From Ancrocorticia sp. (GTDB taxonomy: Bacteria; Actinomycetota; Actinomycetes; Actinomycetales; Actinomycetaceae), in NCBI GenBank assembly GCA_022648165.1, contig JALCLX010000011.1, positions 1 to 60,711 of the forward strand: a stretch of DNA of 60,711 nt, given 5' to 3'. The notes under the pieces were generated by a model. That model worked only from the letters and a program-made list of their open reading frames with translations, made no database searches and was not told the DNA's origin. The translations under genes and the position numbers were made by a program. Within the stretch, counting starts at the first letter, position 1. Each line of letters starts with the position of its first letter. Shown here in pieces: positions 27,612-37,210 of this stretch.

Positions 27612-28754
27612 ATGAATTGGTCTGATTGGGTTGCCCTTATCGCGCTCATCATCGCGTGCGCCGCTGGAATTATCGTGATTCTGGAACGGCGCGACATCGT
27701 GACCATGCGCCATACTATCGCTACACTCGCTGCCTCGCTCAACCAATCGGTGACGGTGGCAGAATCGCGGGGCGACGTCGTCGTCGTTTATAACCCTTCC
27801 AAGCAGGCCGATTTTGACGAACTCAAGCAGATTCTCAAGGAGACGGCCGGGGATGCGGGCTTACCTGAACCGGTGTGGGTGGAGACAACGCCGGAAGATT
27901 CGGGCTGGGGGCAGACCCGCGAGGCGCTGAAACGCAAACCGTCCGTGGTGATCGCCGCGGGTGGTGACGGAACGGTCCGTATGGTGGCGGGCGCGTTGGC
28001 GGGCAGCGGCGTGCCGATGGGGCTAATCCCGGTAGGCACCGGCAACTTGTTGGCCCGCAACGTGGGGCTTCCGCTGGATTCGCCGCGAAACATGGCATCC
28101 ATCGCACTCACGGGGCGCACGCGGCGCGTGGATATTGGGTGGATCGAAGCGCCGGAGGAGACTCCGGAGCTTCGCGCGGCCGTGAATGTGATAGCTCCGG
28201 ATGCGGAAATCTATTCGGGAAGCCAACCATTTATTGTGATTGCCGGCATGGGTTTTGATGCACAGGTTATGGATGATACTGATCCCACGCTCAAGCGTGT
28301 CATGGGGTGGCCTGCTTACGTGGTGTCCGGAATGAAGCACCTGGATTCGCAGCGCGTAAACGCGCATCTGGTTACAGGTGAAGGCGATCATCGGAACGAA
28401 AAGGACATTGAGGCGCGCTCAATCATGTTCGCGAATTGCGGCACGCTCACGGGAGGTTTAGTACTGGCTCCGGACGCGCGCATTGACGACGGATGGCTTG
28501 ACATCGCGGTGTTGGATACGAAGGCGGGAATCTTCGGTTGGACGGATCTTGCGCGTCGCATCGGTTTGCGGCAGTTCGGCATGAGGGACCGTGTGCTCCC
28601 GGAGACGGGGTCCATTGAATTTCGGCGTACCAAGAACGCCGTGATCACCGCTGCCGAACCGGAGTTAATACAAGCCGATGGCGACGCGCTGGGGTGGGCT
28701 GCTGAGGTCACTGCGCGCATCGAAATGGGCGGTGTGTTGCTCCGCGTTGGATAG
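27612..28754 (+). CDS. Diacylglycerol/lipid kinase (YegS/DgkB family)
   Basis: 380-aa protein with one N-terminal membrane helix ([19 protein letters not shown]) and a DAGK catalytic domain. The nucleotide-binding loop [17 protein letters not shown] and [18 protein letters not shown] are canonical; [13 protein letters not shown]-like and late [12 protein letters not shown] segments follow. Members phosphorylate diacylglycerol, sphingoid bases or phosphatidylglycerol. ATG 27612 is chosen because TATCAT lies seven bases upstream and the helix then starts at residue 4; an ATG three codons earlier would overlap the -10 box. It is convergent with pheA. Confidence 0.88.
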   Translation: MNWSDWVALIALIIACAAGIIVILERRDIVTMRHTIATLAASLNQSVTVAESRGDVVVVYNPSKQADFDELKQILKETAGDAGLPEPVWVETTPEDSGWGQTREALKRKPSVVIAAGGDGTVRMVAGALAGSGVPMGLIPVGTGNLLARNVGLPLDSPRNMASIALTGRTRRVDIGWIEAPEETPELRAAVNVIAPDAEIYSGSQPFIVIAGMGFDAQVMDDTDPTLKRVMGWPAYVVSGMKHLDSQRVNAHLVTGEGDHRNEKDIEARSIMFANCGTLTGGLVLAPDARIDDGWLDIAVLDTKAGIFGWTDLARRIGLRQFGMRDRVLPETGSIEFRRTKNAVITAAEPELIQADGDALGWAAEVTARIEMGGVLLRVG

Positions 28755-28816
28755 ACGCGTACCAGCCGCGCGAGAATCTGCCGTGTAGGCGCCGAAATGC
28801 CGCGTGGGCGGCCGGA

Positions 28817-29800
28817 TCAGCTCTTTCCCAACAGGTGGCGGACCCAGGCGCGGCCAGCCACGAAATCCGCATCGGATGTTCCAGGGCGCGGCCGCACGCG
28901 CTTGCCATTTGCCGCGGGATACGAACCGAGGAAATCGACGTGGGGGCACACGCGATGTAGCCCGACCAGGACGGCCTGCATCCGCTCATCTTCCACGTGG
29001 CCTTCTGCATCGATCGAGAAGGCATAGCGCCCCAGAGCATCTCCGATGGGACGTGATTCGATGCGTGAAAGATTCACTCCGCGTACTGAGAATTGCTCCA
29101 ACATTGTCAGAAGTGCGCCCGCCTCGTCGGAGGGGAGCTGAACCATCAGTGTGGTTTTGTCCGCTCCGGTGCGCTCCGGTTGCGGACCGGGCAGCGAACA
29201 CATGATGAAACGCGTGACTGCGTTCGGATTGTCCGCAACAGCGTCCGATAACACGGTGAGCCCGTATTCGATTGCCGATGGGACAGGACAGAGGGCCGCA
29301 TCAAAGCCGGGATTATCTGCTGTGGAGGCAAGAATTTGAGCCCCGGCCGCGGTGGAGGTGGCCGGAATATGGATCGCGTCATTCAAGTGTTCGGCGATCC
29401 AGCCGCGGCATTGCGCCCACGCATGTGGGTGAGTGGCGATGCGCTTCACGTCCTTGAGCTGGGTGCCGGGGCGGGCGGCGAGCGCGAAGGTGATAGGTAC
29501 TAACATCTCCGCTTTTATTTCGAGGCGCCCGTGGTACGTGAGGGAATCGAGCGTGGCGTTGACCCCGCCCTCCACTGAGTTTTCTATGGGGACCACAGCG
29601 TAATCCACGTCGCCGTTGCGCACCATGCGCAAGGCGCTAGGGACATCAATTGCCGGAATGAGTTGGTCCATATCATTGGCTACTTGAAGTACCGCAGCGT
29701 GGCAGAATGTGCCACGCGGTCCAAGGAAGGAAAATCGGAGGCCACCTTCTTGGCGTTCCGTGCTGTTGTTGTGCGCTACTTCTGGGCGCGCAGCTTCCAT
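28817..29800 (-). CDS. pheA: Prephenate dehydratase
   Basis: 327-aa enzyme converting prephenate to phenylpyruvate in phenylalanine synthesis. The dehydratase domain (about 20-200) begins RFSFLGPRGTFCHAAV, with VPIENSVEGGVNATLDSL and the catalytic-type TRFIMCSLP near its end. The ACT domain (about 210-300: ALLTMLEQFSVRGVNLSRIESRP, GRYAFSIDAEGH) binds phenylalanine for feedback control. There is no chorismate mutase part, as in actinobacterial PheA. GAGAGGAGG five bases before ATG 29800 gives a strong start. A CAAACT box about 20 bases upstream suggests a very short leader. aroB lies 5.5 kb away. Confidence 0.94.
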   Translation of the reverse strand: MEAARPEVAHNNSTERQEGGLRFSFLGPRGTFCHAAVLQVANDMDQLIPAIDVPSALRMVRNGDVDYAVVPIENSVEGGVNATLDSLTYHGRLEIKAEMLVPITFALAARPGTQLKDVKRIATHPHAWAQCRGWIAEHLNDAIHIPATSTAAGAQILASTADNPGFDAALCPVPSAIEYGLTVLSDAVADNPNAVTRFIMCSLPGPQPERTGADKTTLMVQLPSDEAGALLTMLEQFSVRGVNLSRIESRPIGDALGRYAFSIDAEGHVEDERMQAVLVGLHRVCPHVDFLGSYPAANGKRVRPRPGTSDADFVAGRAWVRHLLGKS

Positions 29801-29848
29801 CGTGGCCTCCTCTCCTAGTTTGAGTGCATTCTTCGCGTTGTGAGGGTG

Positions 29849-30658
29849 CTACTGCGCCGTGTCCGACGCGGTTCCAAAAGGCGAACGAAACGCATTGTAT
29901 GGGGCGAAATCCTCAATAGGCCCGCGAGTCCGCAGATGTTTCGGCACGCGAATACCGCGCAAACGCCGCGCATCAACGGCCAAGCGAACATCCTTGTACT
30001 GATTGGCACGGTGGAGATAGCCAGCAAGATTGTTCGATGTGGCTCGATGATGCAAATCGCATGGGACTTCTTGAAGCGTGAATCCTGCTACCAGCAGATC
30101 GATAGTCATGCCTACTTCTACGCCCCAGCCCGATGCGAGCGGGCGCGCTGCATCGAAAGCCTCGCGGGTGAGGCACCTTTGCCCGGAAAGTGGCTGGCGT
30201 GGCCGCCAACCGGTGGCATGTTCGATAGCTTTGCGGCCCAAACCGGTAACGAAACCCATCCCGCCAGCTCCAGCCTGTGGCGGCAATGCTGCGATGGTGC
30301 AGTCCGCCTCACCACGAAGCACAGGACCGGTGAGTGGCGTGGTTTCCACGGCAGTGTCACCTAAATCCGCATCGATGAATAGCAACACACGCGCCGGATT
30401 GCCAGCTACATCGCGCATGGCCGCCACGGAGGCGCCCGTTTCCATAGCGGAAGCTTTACCTCTATTGACCGAGTGACGAATCACCGTTGCGCCCGCAGCG
30501 CGGGCGATATTCTGTGTGTCGTCACCCGATCCGTCGTCGACCACGATGACCAAATCGACACGCGGGATTGCGCGGGCGGCCCTGATAGTGGAGGAGATTC
30601 TCTCTTCCTCATCTTTTGCGGGAATAATGACAGCAACCCGCTGGTCGTTTTCGGTCAC
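29849..30658 (-). CDS. Glycosyltransferase family 2 protein (GpgS-like)
   Basis: 269-aa GT-A fold glycosyltransferase. VAVIIPAKDEEERISSTIRA, LVIVVDDGSGDDTQNIARAAG and the DxD motif LLFIDADLGD are intact. RQPLSGQRCLTREAFDAARPLASGWGVEVGMTIDL resembles the acceptor region of glucosyl-3-phosphoglycerate synthases, but the protein is shorter and the match incomplete, so no substrate is assigned. No membrane segment. GTG 30658 follows TAAGCT by six bases, so a leaderless start is likely. It lies 48 nt upstream of pheA on the same strand and may be cotranscribed. Confidence 0.8.
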   Translation of the reverse strand: MTENDQRVAVIIPAKDEEERISSTIRAARAIPRVDLVIVVDDGSGDDTQNIARAAGATVIRHSVNRGKASAMETGASVAAMRDVAGNPARVLLFIDADLGDTAVETTPLTGPVLRGEADCTIAALPPQAGAGGMGFVTGLGRKAIEHATGWRPRQPLSGQRCLTREAFDAARPLASGWGVEVGMTIDLLVAGFTLQEVPCDLHHRATSNNLAGYLHRANQYKDVRLAVDARRLRGIRVPKHLRTRGPIEDFAPYNAFRSPFGTASDTAQ

Positions 30659-30664
30659 GTTACT

Positions 30665-30670
30665 AGCTTA
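30665..30670 (-). promoter_or_regulatory. -10 box TAAGCT, leaderless start for glycosyltransferase
   Basis: TAAGCT ends six bases before GTG 30658; no Shine-Dalgarno sequence. Confidence 0.5.
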
Positions 30671-30727
30671 TAGCCTCAGTGGAAGAATTCCCGCCGCGAA
30701 TTTGAGTAATGTATCATGATGCTTTCA

Positions 30728-31582
30728 TTACCGGAGCGTTACCTGCCGCGATACGATACCTGCACGGGCGCGTTTTTCCTCCGGATTCAACGGTTCCGTG
30801 GATGCTATGGCTGCGTCTAGTACTGGCGCAAAGGTCGCTAGAGGTTTTTCTAATTCTTCCGCTTCTGTACCGAGAGCCAGTTCCCATACCGGGATGGAGA
30901 GTCCTTGCGCGCGGAAAGCGCCAACAAACCGCGCGTCGTCAAAAGTCTTTCCTCTCACACGCAAGCGAGCGAGTCCATCGAGCACGCGGTCTTTGTTCTC
31001 TGGGCGCACCCAGCGCACGAATTCACGCGACATGCGGCACCAATAGGCGCCGGGCACGCCTCCGATTGACGCGGTCGGAATGAGCTGCTCACGGGAGGCG
31101 GCAAGCGCGTCGCTATTTTCGGGTTGTGCCGCTTCTGCGGGAGTCATCCAAAAGACTGGCTCGTCAAAGAGCTGCGCGGCCTGAAGACTTTCGGAATCGA
31201 GCACGTCCTGGAGCACCGGGCCGGGTTCCGGAAGCTCAGAGACCTCAAGCACTTCCCCGGGTTTGAGGTTGATGCCATCGATGAGGCGCGCCGCAATGTC
31301 GCGCGACGCGTTGCCAGAGCTTGTAACGGTCTGCATAGCAACGAGGAGTACGCCATCGGTACGGCGCAACGCACCCGCCATCGAAGGAAGGATGGTAGCC
31401 AGTTGTATGTCGTGATTTCCGTATTTTGCCGTGGTGCGGGCGGCAAGCGTGGCAAGGGGAAGAATCTCACGCATGGCGACGAGTTCGGATTCGTGAGGCA
31501 GTCCTTCAAATGGGCGCTCAACAAACGGAACTGGTTTCCGCCGGACCTTGGCTGGACGGTCCTTCCGGTTCTTCTTGGACAT
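30728..31582 (-). CDS. DUF5926 family protein
   Basis: 284-aa soluble protein conserved in actinobacteria and of unknown role. The N-terminus is strongly basic (SKKNRKDRPAKVRRKPVPFV), followed by PFEGLPHESELVAMREILPLATLAA. Further segments include EPVFWMTPAEAAQPENSDALAASREQLIPT, YWCRMSREFVRWVRPENKDRVLDGLARL and VGAFRAQGLSIPVWEL. The basic tail could suggest nucleic-acid contact, but that is inference. ATG 31582 is chosen because AGAGAGG lies seven bases upstream; the ATG two codons earlier directly abuts that site. Confidence 0.7.
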   Translation of the reverse strand: MSKKNRKDRPAKVRRKPVPFVERPFEGLPHESELVAMREILPLATLAARTTAKYGNHDIQLATILPSMAGALRRTDGVLLVAMQTVTSSGNASRDIAARLIDGINLKPGEVLEVSELPEPGPVLQDVLDSESLQAAQLFDEPVFWMTPAEAAQPENSDALAASREQLIPTASIGGVPGAYWCRMSREFVRWVRPENKDRVLDGLARLRVRGKTFDDARFVGAFRAQGLSIPVWELALGTEAEELEKPLATFAPVLDAAIASTEPLNPEEKRARAGIVSRQVTLR

Positions 31583-31692
31583 GAGCATCCTCTCTGGGCT
31601 TTAGCACGTTCGAAACCAAGCGGTTACATCGTGTGCCGTTGTGATCGCCGCAACCTAGAGTACTATCCACGGCGAGAAACTCCTATCTGAGA

Positions 31693-31698
31693 TACTGT
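31693..31698 (+). promoter_or_regulatory. -10 box TACTGT, leaderless start for 52-aa protein
   Basis: TACTGT fits TAnnnT and ends seven bases before ATG 31706; no ribosome site. It is the main evidence that the short frame is a gene. Confidence 0.45.
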
Positions 31699-31705
31699 AA
31701 ACCAC

Positions 31706-31864
31706 ATGGCTAGTCTTGTCGCATCGCATCAACTCGCCTCTGTGGCCGTTGCAGCCGTTGAGGCAGCGGATATTCAGAATGTTGCGTTCATCCGCGGTTT
31801 TGGCATTGTGGTGGTGGTGTTTGGTGTGGGAATTATTCTGTGGCGGCATTGGAGAGGCGAGTAG
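31706..31864 (+). CDS. Small single-pass membrane protein, 52 aa
   Basis: Short frame in the gap between divergent DUF5926 and convergent GDPD genes. It encodes a polar and alanine/valine-rich N-terminus (MASLVASHQLASVAVAAVEA), then one clear membrane helix (GFGIVVVVFGVGIILW) and a basic end (RHWRGE). The start codon is seven bases after TACTGT, matching the leaderless pattern of many genes here. No homologue or function is recognised. It could be a small envelope protein; a spurious frame cannot be excluded, but the hydrophobic pattern and promoter placement favour a real gene. Confidence 0.55.
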   Translation: MASLVASHQLASVAVAAVEAADIQNVAFIRGFGIVVVVFGVGIILWRHWRGE

Positions 31865-31900
31865 CCCGCACCTCCCGAACTGTGGCGAAGGCCGTGGGTG

Positions 31901-32710
31901 CTACAGCGTGACGTGGTGGAGCAATTCGTCCACTGCGTTAGTGAAAATCCCGCTTGCACCCTTTGCGAGGAGGTGGCGTGCACGCCCCGGGTTATCAACG
32001 GTCCATACGTTGACACCATAACCGGCCTTGAGCGGCAGAGAGATCAGATCGTCTAGTTCCGGCGTATCTTCCATGTGAATGTATTGGGCGCCACACCACT
32101 CAAGAATTGTGCGCCAATCGTATCGAATGGTGCTCTTCTCAAAGAGGACTCCGATGGCATAGCCGGGTGCGCGCCGGTGGAACTCCGCCAACTGCAGCGG
32201 GCTGAACGAAGAGATAATGATTTGACGTTCCGGATCCAAGCGCTCTAATTCTTCTATCACAGTGTCAATGAGGTGGAGTGCCGGTTCTTTGCCCGCTTCA
32301 TTGCCTTTGAGCTCTACGTTCGCGTTCATTCCGGAATCGTTTAGAAAATCGATGAATTCGTGAAACGTGGGAATACGCTGCCCGGCGAATTGAGGGCTGA
32401 AAGAGGAACCCGCATCAATCGATGGCAGATCTGCTGCTGTGATCGAATACATGGATCCATGGTGATCTGTAGTGCGATCCAAGGAGGAATCGTGAAGCAC
32501 CACCGGAGTTCCATCGCCCAGAATGTCCACGTCCATTTCCAACCACGTGGCGCCGGCATCAGCCGCAGCACGGAAGGCGGCCATTGTGTTTTCTGGCGCA
32601 CGGGCTGCGAGGCCACGGTGAGCGAAGAGGAATCGGGATTCGGTGGGAACGTGGACGGAGGGTGCGGGGATAGCGTGCTGTACGGTTGCGATTGAGAATT
32701 GTTTGTCCAT
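31901..32710 (-). CDS. Glycerophosphodiester phosphodiesterase family protein
   Basis: 269-aa cytoplasmic GDPD. Catalytic segments are intact: FLFAHRGLAARAPENTMAAF (His/Arg), TWLEMDVDILGDGTPVVLHDSSLDRTT (Glu, Asp, His), NVELKGNE and the end YGVNVWTVDNPGRARHLLAKGASGIFTNAVD. Members release glycerol 3-phosphate from glycerophosphodiesters. No signal peptide, so it acts on internal or imported substrates. AAAGGAT lies before ATG 32710. The CtpE-like ATPase gene ends 15 nt upstream on the same strand, so the two probably form an operon. Confidence 0.9.
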   Translation of the reverse strand: MDKQFSIATVQHAIPAPSVHVPTESRFLFAHRGLAARAPENTMAAFRAAADAGATWLEMDVDILGDGTPVVLHDSSLDRTTDHHGSMYSITAADLPSIDAGSSFSPQFAGQRIPTFHEFIDFLNDSGMNANVELKGNEAGKEPALHLIDTVIEELERLDPERQIIISSFSPLQLAEFHRRAPGYAIGVLFEKSTIRYDWRTILEWCGAQYIHMEDTPELDDLISLPLKAGYGVNVWTVDNPGRARHLLAKGASGIFTNAVDELLHHVTL

Positions 32711-32725
32711 AAGTATCCTTTGAGA

Positions 32726-35239
32726 TCAGTTCCTGTGAGATTGCGCAGTGCGAATTCTTTCTGCCCGTGCTGCCTTCTTTGCCTCGCCTTCGATGCGCCG
32801 TTGGGCACGCTGAGCTTCACGCTCCGCCCTTGGTGTCCACAACGGCTTCCTTTCGCCCGTCAACGCGCCGAGCACCCACCACACGATTTCGATCAGCGCA
32901 GCCCCAATCAAACCCGCTGCGATGCCAAAATGCATGAAACCCGCGTTAGAGGAATCAAGCATGAAGTATTTTTGTGTAATGTCCAGCGTGAAGATAAGGT
33001 AATAACCCACGAGCGGGAGTAGAACCAATGCTACTTTCCACCATTCATATGGGCGGGCCACTGTGGCGAGCACCCAGGTGGAGGCGATGATCAGCGCAAT
33101 AAGCGCAGCGGTTGAAGCCTGTGTTGCCGCAGCTGCAGAGCCGTTTGGCACCCGCACACTGATATACGTGATAAACGTTGCCGCGGCAACGATGGCACCT
33201 GCAGGAAATCCGAACCGCATCACCCGGCGAACGAATCCATCGCGTGCGCGTTCGTTATTGGGGGGTAGGGAAAGAAGAAATGCGGGAATGCCGATTGTGA
33301 ACCAACCCGTGATGGTGACGTGAATCGGTTGGAAAGGGAAGGGCAAGGAGAATAGCAGAACAAGGATCGCCAGGATGGACGAATAGACCGTTTTCGTGAG
33401 GAAGAGGTTTGCCACGCGTTCGATATTTCCAAGCACGCGGCGGCCCTCTGCGACGACGTAGGGCAATGTGGCGAATTTGTCGTCCAAGAGCACGATTTTG
33501 GCCACCGAACGGGTGGCTGGCGTTCCTGAACCCATTGCGACACCCAGATCCGCGTCTTTGAGCGCGAGCACGTCATTGACGCCGTCGCCCGTCATTGCGA
33601 CCACGTGGCCTTTGTTTTGCAACGCGGAGACCATCGCCCTTTTTTGAGCGGGCGTAACCCTTCCGAATACGTGCGAGGAGGCGACGACGTCGTCGAAACG
33701 AACAGGATCAATGGATCTGGCATCCACCGGAGCGCCAGAATCCATTCCAAGTGAACGCGTTACGGCACCCACTGAATCAGCGTTGTCCCCAGAGATAACC
33801 TTCACTTCCACGCCTTGGCTGTGAAAGTATTCGAGTGTTGCGGCTGCATCGGGGCGAATGCGTTGTTCCAAGATCACGAGTGCGAGCGGTGTTACTGTTC
33901 CGGGGGCTTTGCTGCTGGTGACAGGTTCGGAGCAGGAGCCGAGCAGCAATACTCGCAGGCCAGTTGCCGCGATAGCATGCGATTCTTGGCCGGCAGGAGT
34001 GTCTGCTCCAACCAATACGTCGGGAGCTCCCAGAACCCAATTGCCGTGTTCGGCGAAGCTGACGCCAGACCATTTCTTTGCCGATGTAAACGGCTGACTT
34101 TCGGTGACAGGCCAAGGCGTATCGGATACTCCGATTCCGTCAATGATCGCCTGCATGGAGGAATTAGGAGTGGGGTCTGCGGCCCCGAGCTGTTGGAGGA
34201 TCTCGTACGCATCGGATTGTGCCCGGGTGGAATCAAGCATGCGAAGTTCACTCAACGTCATCGCGTTCTCGGTAAGCGTCCCGGTTTTATCGGCACACAC
34301 CACGTCCACGCGGGCGAGTCCTTCGATCGCCGGCAGTTCGTTCACAAGGCAGTTTCTTTGCCCCAGGCGTATCACACCCAATGCGAACGCTGTTGACGTG
34401 ATGAGCACCAGGCCCTCGGGGATCATGGGAACGAGCGCGCCGGTCACGGACAGGATGATGGACTGCCAATCGTCTTCGCCAATGCGTATTTGCCCCACGA
34501 TCGTGAGTATGCCTACGGGGACCAGGATCCAGGTGATGATCTTGAGGATCCAGTTGATGCCGGCCTGAAGTTCTGAATGTACCAGCGAAAACTTGGCTGC
34601 CTCCGCAGTTAACTGAGTGGCGTACGAATCCTTTCCAACATGTGTGGCCTGGTAAGAGCCCATTCCGGATGCGACAAAGCTGCCCGACATGATCGGATCT
34701 CCGGGTTTCTTGGGAACGGGATCGGATTCTCCGGTCAGAAGTGATTCATCCATCTCCAGGTATGACGCTTCCCTGACAACGCCGTCGACGACGATTTGAT
34801 CACCCGGCGCGACCACCACGATGTCGCCTAGCACCACCGCTTCTTGATCTATCTGCTGTTCGATGCCGTCGCGGCGCACCGTAGGGTGAGCCTCGCCGAT
34901 TACAGCGAGGGAATCCAGTGTGTGTTTGGCCCTGAGCTCCTGGATAATTCCGATGATCGAATTGGCGATGATCAGTAGGCCGAAAGCGCCGTTGATCCAC
35001 GATCCGGTGAGCATGACAAATACAAATAACACGCCGAGCAGGGCATTGATACGGGTGAACACGTTGTCGCGGACGATCTGCCAGGTGGTGCGGCCAGAAC
35101 GTGGTGGGAGCTCATTTGTTTGGTGCGTTGCAATGCGCTCTGAGACGCCACGTGCGGTCAAACCGGTGAGCGCCGTGGGCGCAACTTCGGCAGTGGAGAT
35201 CTGCGCGGCAGGGCTTGTGCTCGTGGCCGAATCAGTCAT
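32726..35239 (-). CDS. P-type ATPase, CtpE-like (calcium/metal cation)
   Basis: 837-aa P-type cation ATPase. The actuator TGES loop (ESLLTGESDPVPKKPGD), the phosphorylation motif CADKTGTLTENAM, and the hinge TGDGVNDVLALKDADLGVAMG are intact, with about ten membrane helices. The N-terminal segment TTWQIVRDNVFTRINALLG, then GAFGLLIIANSIIGIIQELRAK, is very like mycobacterial CtpE, a calcium-uptake ATPase. No heavy-metal CxxC domain. ATG 35239 is chosen because TACCGT lies seven bases upstream (35247-35252). It is followed by GDPD. The transported ion is inferred from similarity. Confidence 0.88.
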   Translation of the reverse strand: MTDSATSTSPAAQISTAEVAPTALTGLTARGVSERIATHQTNELPPRSGRTTWQIVRDNVFTRINALLGVLFVFVMLTGSWINGAFGLLIIANSIIGIIQELRAKHTLDSLAVIGEAHPTVRRDGIEQQIDQEAVVLGDIVVVAPGDQIVVDGVVREASYLEMDESLLTGESDPVPKKPGDPIMSGSFVASGMGSYQATHVGKDSYATQLTAEAAKFSLVHSELQAGINWILKIITWILVPVGILTIVGQIRIGEDDWQSIILSVTGALVPMIPEGLVLITSTAFALGVIRLGQRNCLVNELPAIEGLARVDVVCADKTGTLTENAMTLSELRMLDSTRAQSDAYEILQQLGAADPTPNSSMQAIIDGIGVSDTPWPVTESQPFTSAKKWSGVSFAEHGNWVLGAPDVLVGADTPAGQESHAIAATGLRVLLLGSCSEPVTSSKAPGTVTPLALVILEQRIRPDAAATLEYFHSQGVEVKVISGDNADSVGAVTRSLGMDSGAPVDARSIDPVRFDDVVASSHVFGRVTPAQKRAMVSALQNKGHVVAMTGDGVNDVLALKDADLGVAMGSGTPATRSVAKIVLLDDKFATLPYVVAEGRRVLGNIERVANLFLTKTVYSSILAILVLLFSLPFPFQPIHVTITGWFTIGIPAFLLSLPPNNERARDGFVRRVMRFGFPAGAIVAAATFITYISVRVPNGSAAAATQASTAALIALIIASTWVLATVARPYEWWKVALVLLPLVGYYLIFTLDITQKYFMLDSSNAGFMHFGIAAGLIGAALIEIVWWVLGALTGERKPLWTPRAEREAQRAQRRIEGEAKKAARAERIRTAQSHRN

Positions 35240-35246
35240 AGGACAG

Positions 35247-35252
35247 ACGGTA
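35247..35252 (-). promoter_or_regulatory. -10 box TACCGT, leaderless start for CtpE-like ATPase
   Basis: TACCGT ends seven bases before ATG 35239; no ribosome site. It decides the start against an in-frame codon eight residues upstream. Confidence 0.5.
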
Positions 35253-35355
35253 TCACTTGGCATGTGCGGAAAGCTGCTCCCTTCGTAGACAGCGAACGAA
35301 CATACGGCCTGCGTTCGCTAGGCTAAGAAACACGCAGATGTGTGCTGGAGGAGCT

Positions 35356-36495
35356 ATGGAGACCACAGAATTTCGTATCGAATTAGTGCGGAGGGTTGAC
35401 GAATCGTATCCGGTCATCGTGGGGCGCGGTATCGAATCCGCCGTACTGGACGTCGCATCGCGTCCGGGGCTCACGGAAAGGCGCGCCGTGTTGATCACGG
35501 ATTCAACGGTTGGCGCGCTTGTTGCCGCTCCTTTGGTGCGAACCTTTGAACGTGGTGGCCGAAAGCTGGATGTACTCACATTCCCGGAAGGAGAGCAGCA
35601 CAAGACCCGCGCTACGAAAGAACGCATTGAAGACGAGCTGATTGCACGCGATTTCGGCCGCGATACGCTCATTATCGCAGCAGGTGGCGGAGTGGTAACT
35701 GATCTTGCGGGATTCGTTGCGGCAACATTTACTCGAGGGGTTCCCTACATATCGGTCAGCACCACGCTGCTTGGGGCAGCAGACGCCGCGGTGGGAGGGA
35801 AAACCGCCGTGGATACGCCCGCTGCCACAAACCTCATTGGGGCATTCCACCAGCCCAGTGCTGTGGTGATCGACCTGGATCGGTGGAAGACCTTGAGCAC
35901 GGCCCAGATCCAGGACGGCATGGGCGAGACCGTAAAGCACGCCTGCCTGGCTGATGTGAGTTTTTTTGAGGAGCTCGAACGCGCCTTCGTAGAGCGCCAC
36001 ATGAGCCCGGAAGAATTTGTGCGTGATGATGCGCTTGCAGAACTCACCGTGCGGCGTAATTGCGAGATCAAACGGGATTTCGTGATGTCCGACGTTTTTG
36101 AAGGCAACCGAAGAATGGGCCTGAACTTGGGCCACACAATCGGCCGTGCATTAGAGGCGGCGATGGGATACACGATGAGCCATGGAGCCTGCGTGGCCGT
36201 GGGGCTCAACATGCAGGCGCAATGGGGCGTTCAATTCGGTTACGTCACGCGGGAGGAACAGCAACGATTGGAAGCGCTTTTGTTGGCGATCGGGCTGCCA
36301 ATCGCGTTGCCTGCAGAAGTGAGCGTGGATGCGATCATGAACGCGATGGTGCACGACAAAAAAGCTAAGGGGGGCGCCATTCGTTTTGTATTTCAACGTG
36401 GGATTGGCGACTTGATGGTGTTCGACGGCGGATCGTACGCCCGGCCCATACCAGTGCAGGACATCCGCGCGTTCCTCACGCAAAGTTTGGCGTGA
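35356..36495 (+). CDS. aroB: 3-dehydroquinate synthase
   Basis: 379-aa NAD-dependent, metal-dependent enzyme making 3-dehydroquinate, step two of the shikimate pathway. IIAAGGGVVTDLAGFVAATF, SVSTTLLGAADAAVGGKTAVD, NLIGAFHQP and the metal-binding NLGHTIGRALEAAMGYTMSHG are canonical. GGAGGAG just before ATG 35356 fixes the start; a longer frame from 35257 lacks a site. A TAGGCT box near 35319-35324 suggests a leader of roughly 25-30 nt. No other aro gene is adjacent, so the usual aroC-aroK-aroB order is not seen; pheA lies 5.5 kb left. Confidence 0.96.
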   Translation: METTEFRIELVRRVDESYPVIVGRGIESAVLDVASRPGLTERRAVLITDSTVGALVAAPLVRTFERGGRKLDVLTFPEGEQHKTRATKERIEDELIARDFGRDTLIIAAGGGVVTDLAGFVAATFTRGVPYISVSTTLLGAADAAVGGKTAVDTPAATNLIGAFHQPSAVVIDLDRWKTLSTAQIQDGMGETVKHACLADVSFFEELERAFVERHMSPEEFVRDDALAELTVRRNCEIKRDFVMSDVFEGNRRMGLNLGHTIGRALEAAMGYTMSHGACVAVGLNMQAQWGVQFGYVTREEQQRLEALLLAIGLPIALPAEVSVDAIMNAMVHDKKAKGGAIRFVFQRGIGDLMVFDGGSYARPIPVQDIRAFLTQSLA

Positions 36496-36518
36496 GGAAC
36501 GCGTTCGCCAGAGGTGCT

Positions 36519-37118
36519 TTATTTCAGGTAATCCTTGCCAAAAGTGAAGGCGCGCACCAGAGCGAAGATCCCTGTGACGAGTAGTGATATACCCATAAAC
36601 ACGATGAGGAACATCGCTGACCACGCCGGAGATAGCAGAACGATGACGCCCGCGATGATGGAGAGAACTCCGAAGGCGATCGTCCAGCCTTGGCTTGTGG
36701 AATGTCCTGATTCGATCAGCGCGATAATGCCCTCGAAGATCCAGGTGAAACCGACGACGAACACCACGATGATCACGAGCGCGGCAGCTGCGGCAGCCGT
36801 GTTTCGCAGCATGAACACGCCACCCAAAAGCAGCAGAAGTGCAATCACTAGGTCAAGCACGCGCCATCCTGTGGGTAAGTCACGAGCGGTGATGCCCGTG
36901 ATCAGGCGCATGATGGCAACAGCGATGATGTAAATACTCAGTAGTACTGCGGCGACCTTCAAAGAACGGCTTGGCCACACCAACAACACGATGCCCAAAG
37001 CGATTGCAATGACGCCGGTGAAAGCGAAGAAAGAACGGAAGAGTTTGATAGTGGACCGCGCCATCCGGTCTGCGGATAAGGCGAGTGCGTCAAAACCGAA
37101 ATCGTCCGATGTGCTCAT
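36519..37118 (-). CDS. HdeD-family membrane protein
   Basis: 199-aa protein with six membrane helices in pairs, as in the HdeD/DUF308 family first linked to acid resistance in E. coli. Helices include FFAFTGVIAIALGIVLLVWP, AAVLLSIYIIAVAIMRLITG, VLDLVIALLLLLGGVFML and MFLIVFMGISLLVTGIFAL, with charged loops between. ATG 37118 is chosen because AAAGGGAG lies seven bases upstream; the 41-residue extension is not supported. It is convergent with aroB and divergent from tadA. Role unknown. Confidence 0.8.
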   Translation of the reverse strand: MSTSDDFGFDALALSADRMARSTIKLFRSFFAFTGVIAIALGIVLLVWPSRSLKVAAVLLSIYIIAVAIMRLITGITARDLPTGWRVLDLVIALLLLLGGVFMLRNTAAAAAALVIIVVFVVGFTWIFEGIIALIESGHSTSQGWTIAFGVLSIIAGVIVLLSPAWSAMFLIVFMGISLLVTGIFALVRAFTFGKDYLK

Positions 37119-37210
37119 GGGTACTCCCTTTGGTTGAGGCCACAGATGCACAACGCATCCACGTGTCAGTCTAGTGGCACACGGAGCATAGTGGTCCAGT
37201 CGCGATAGCG

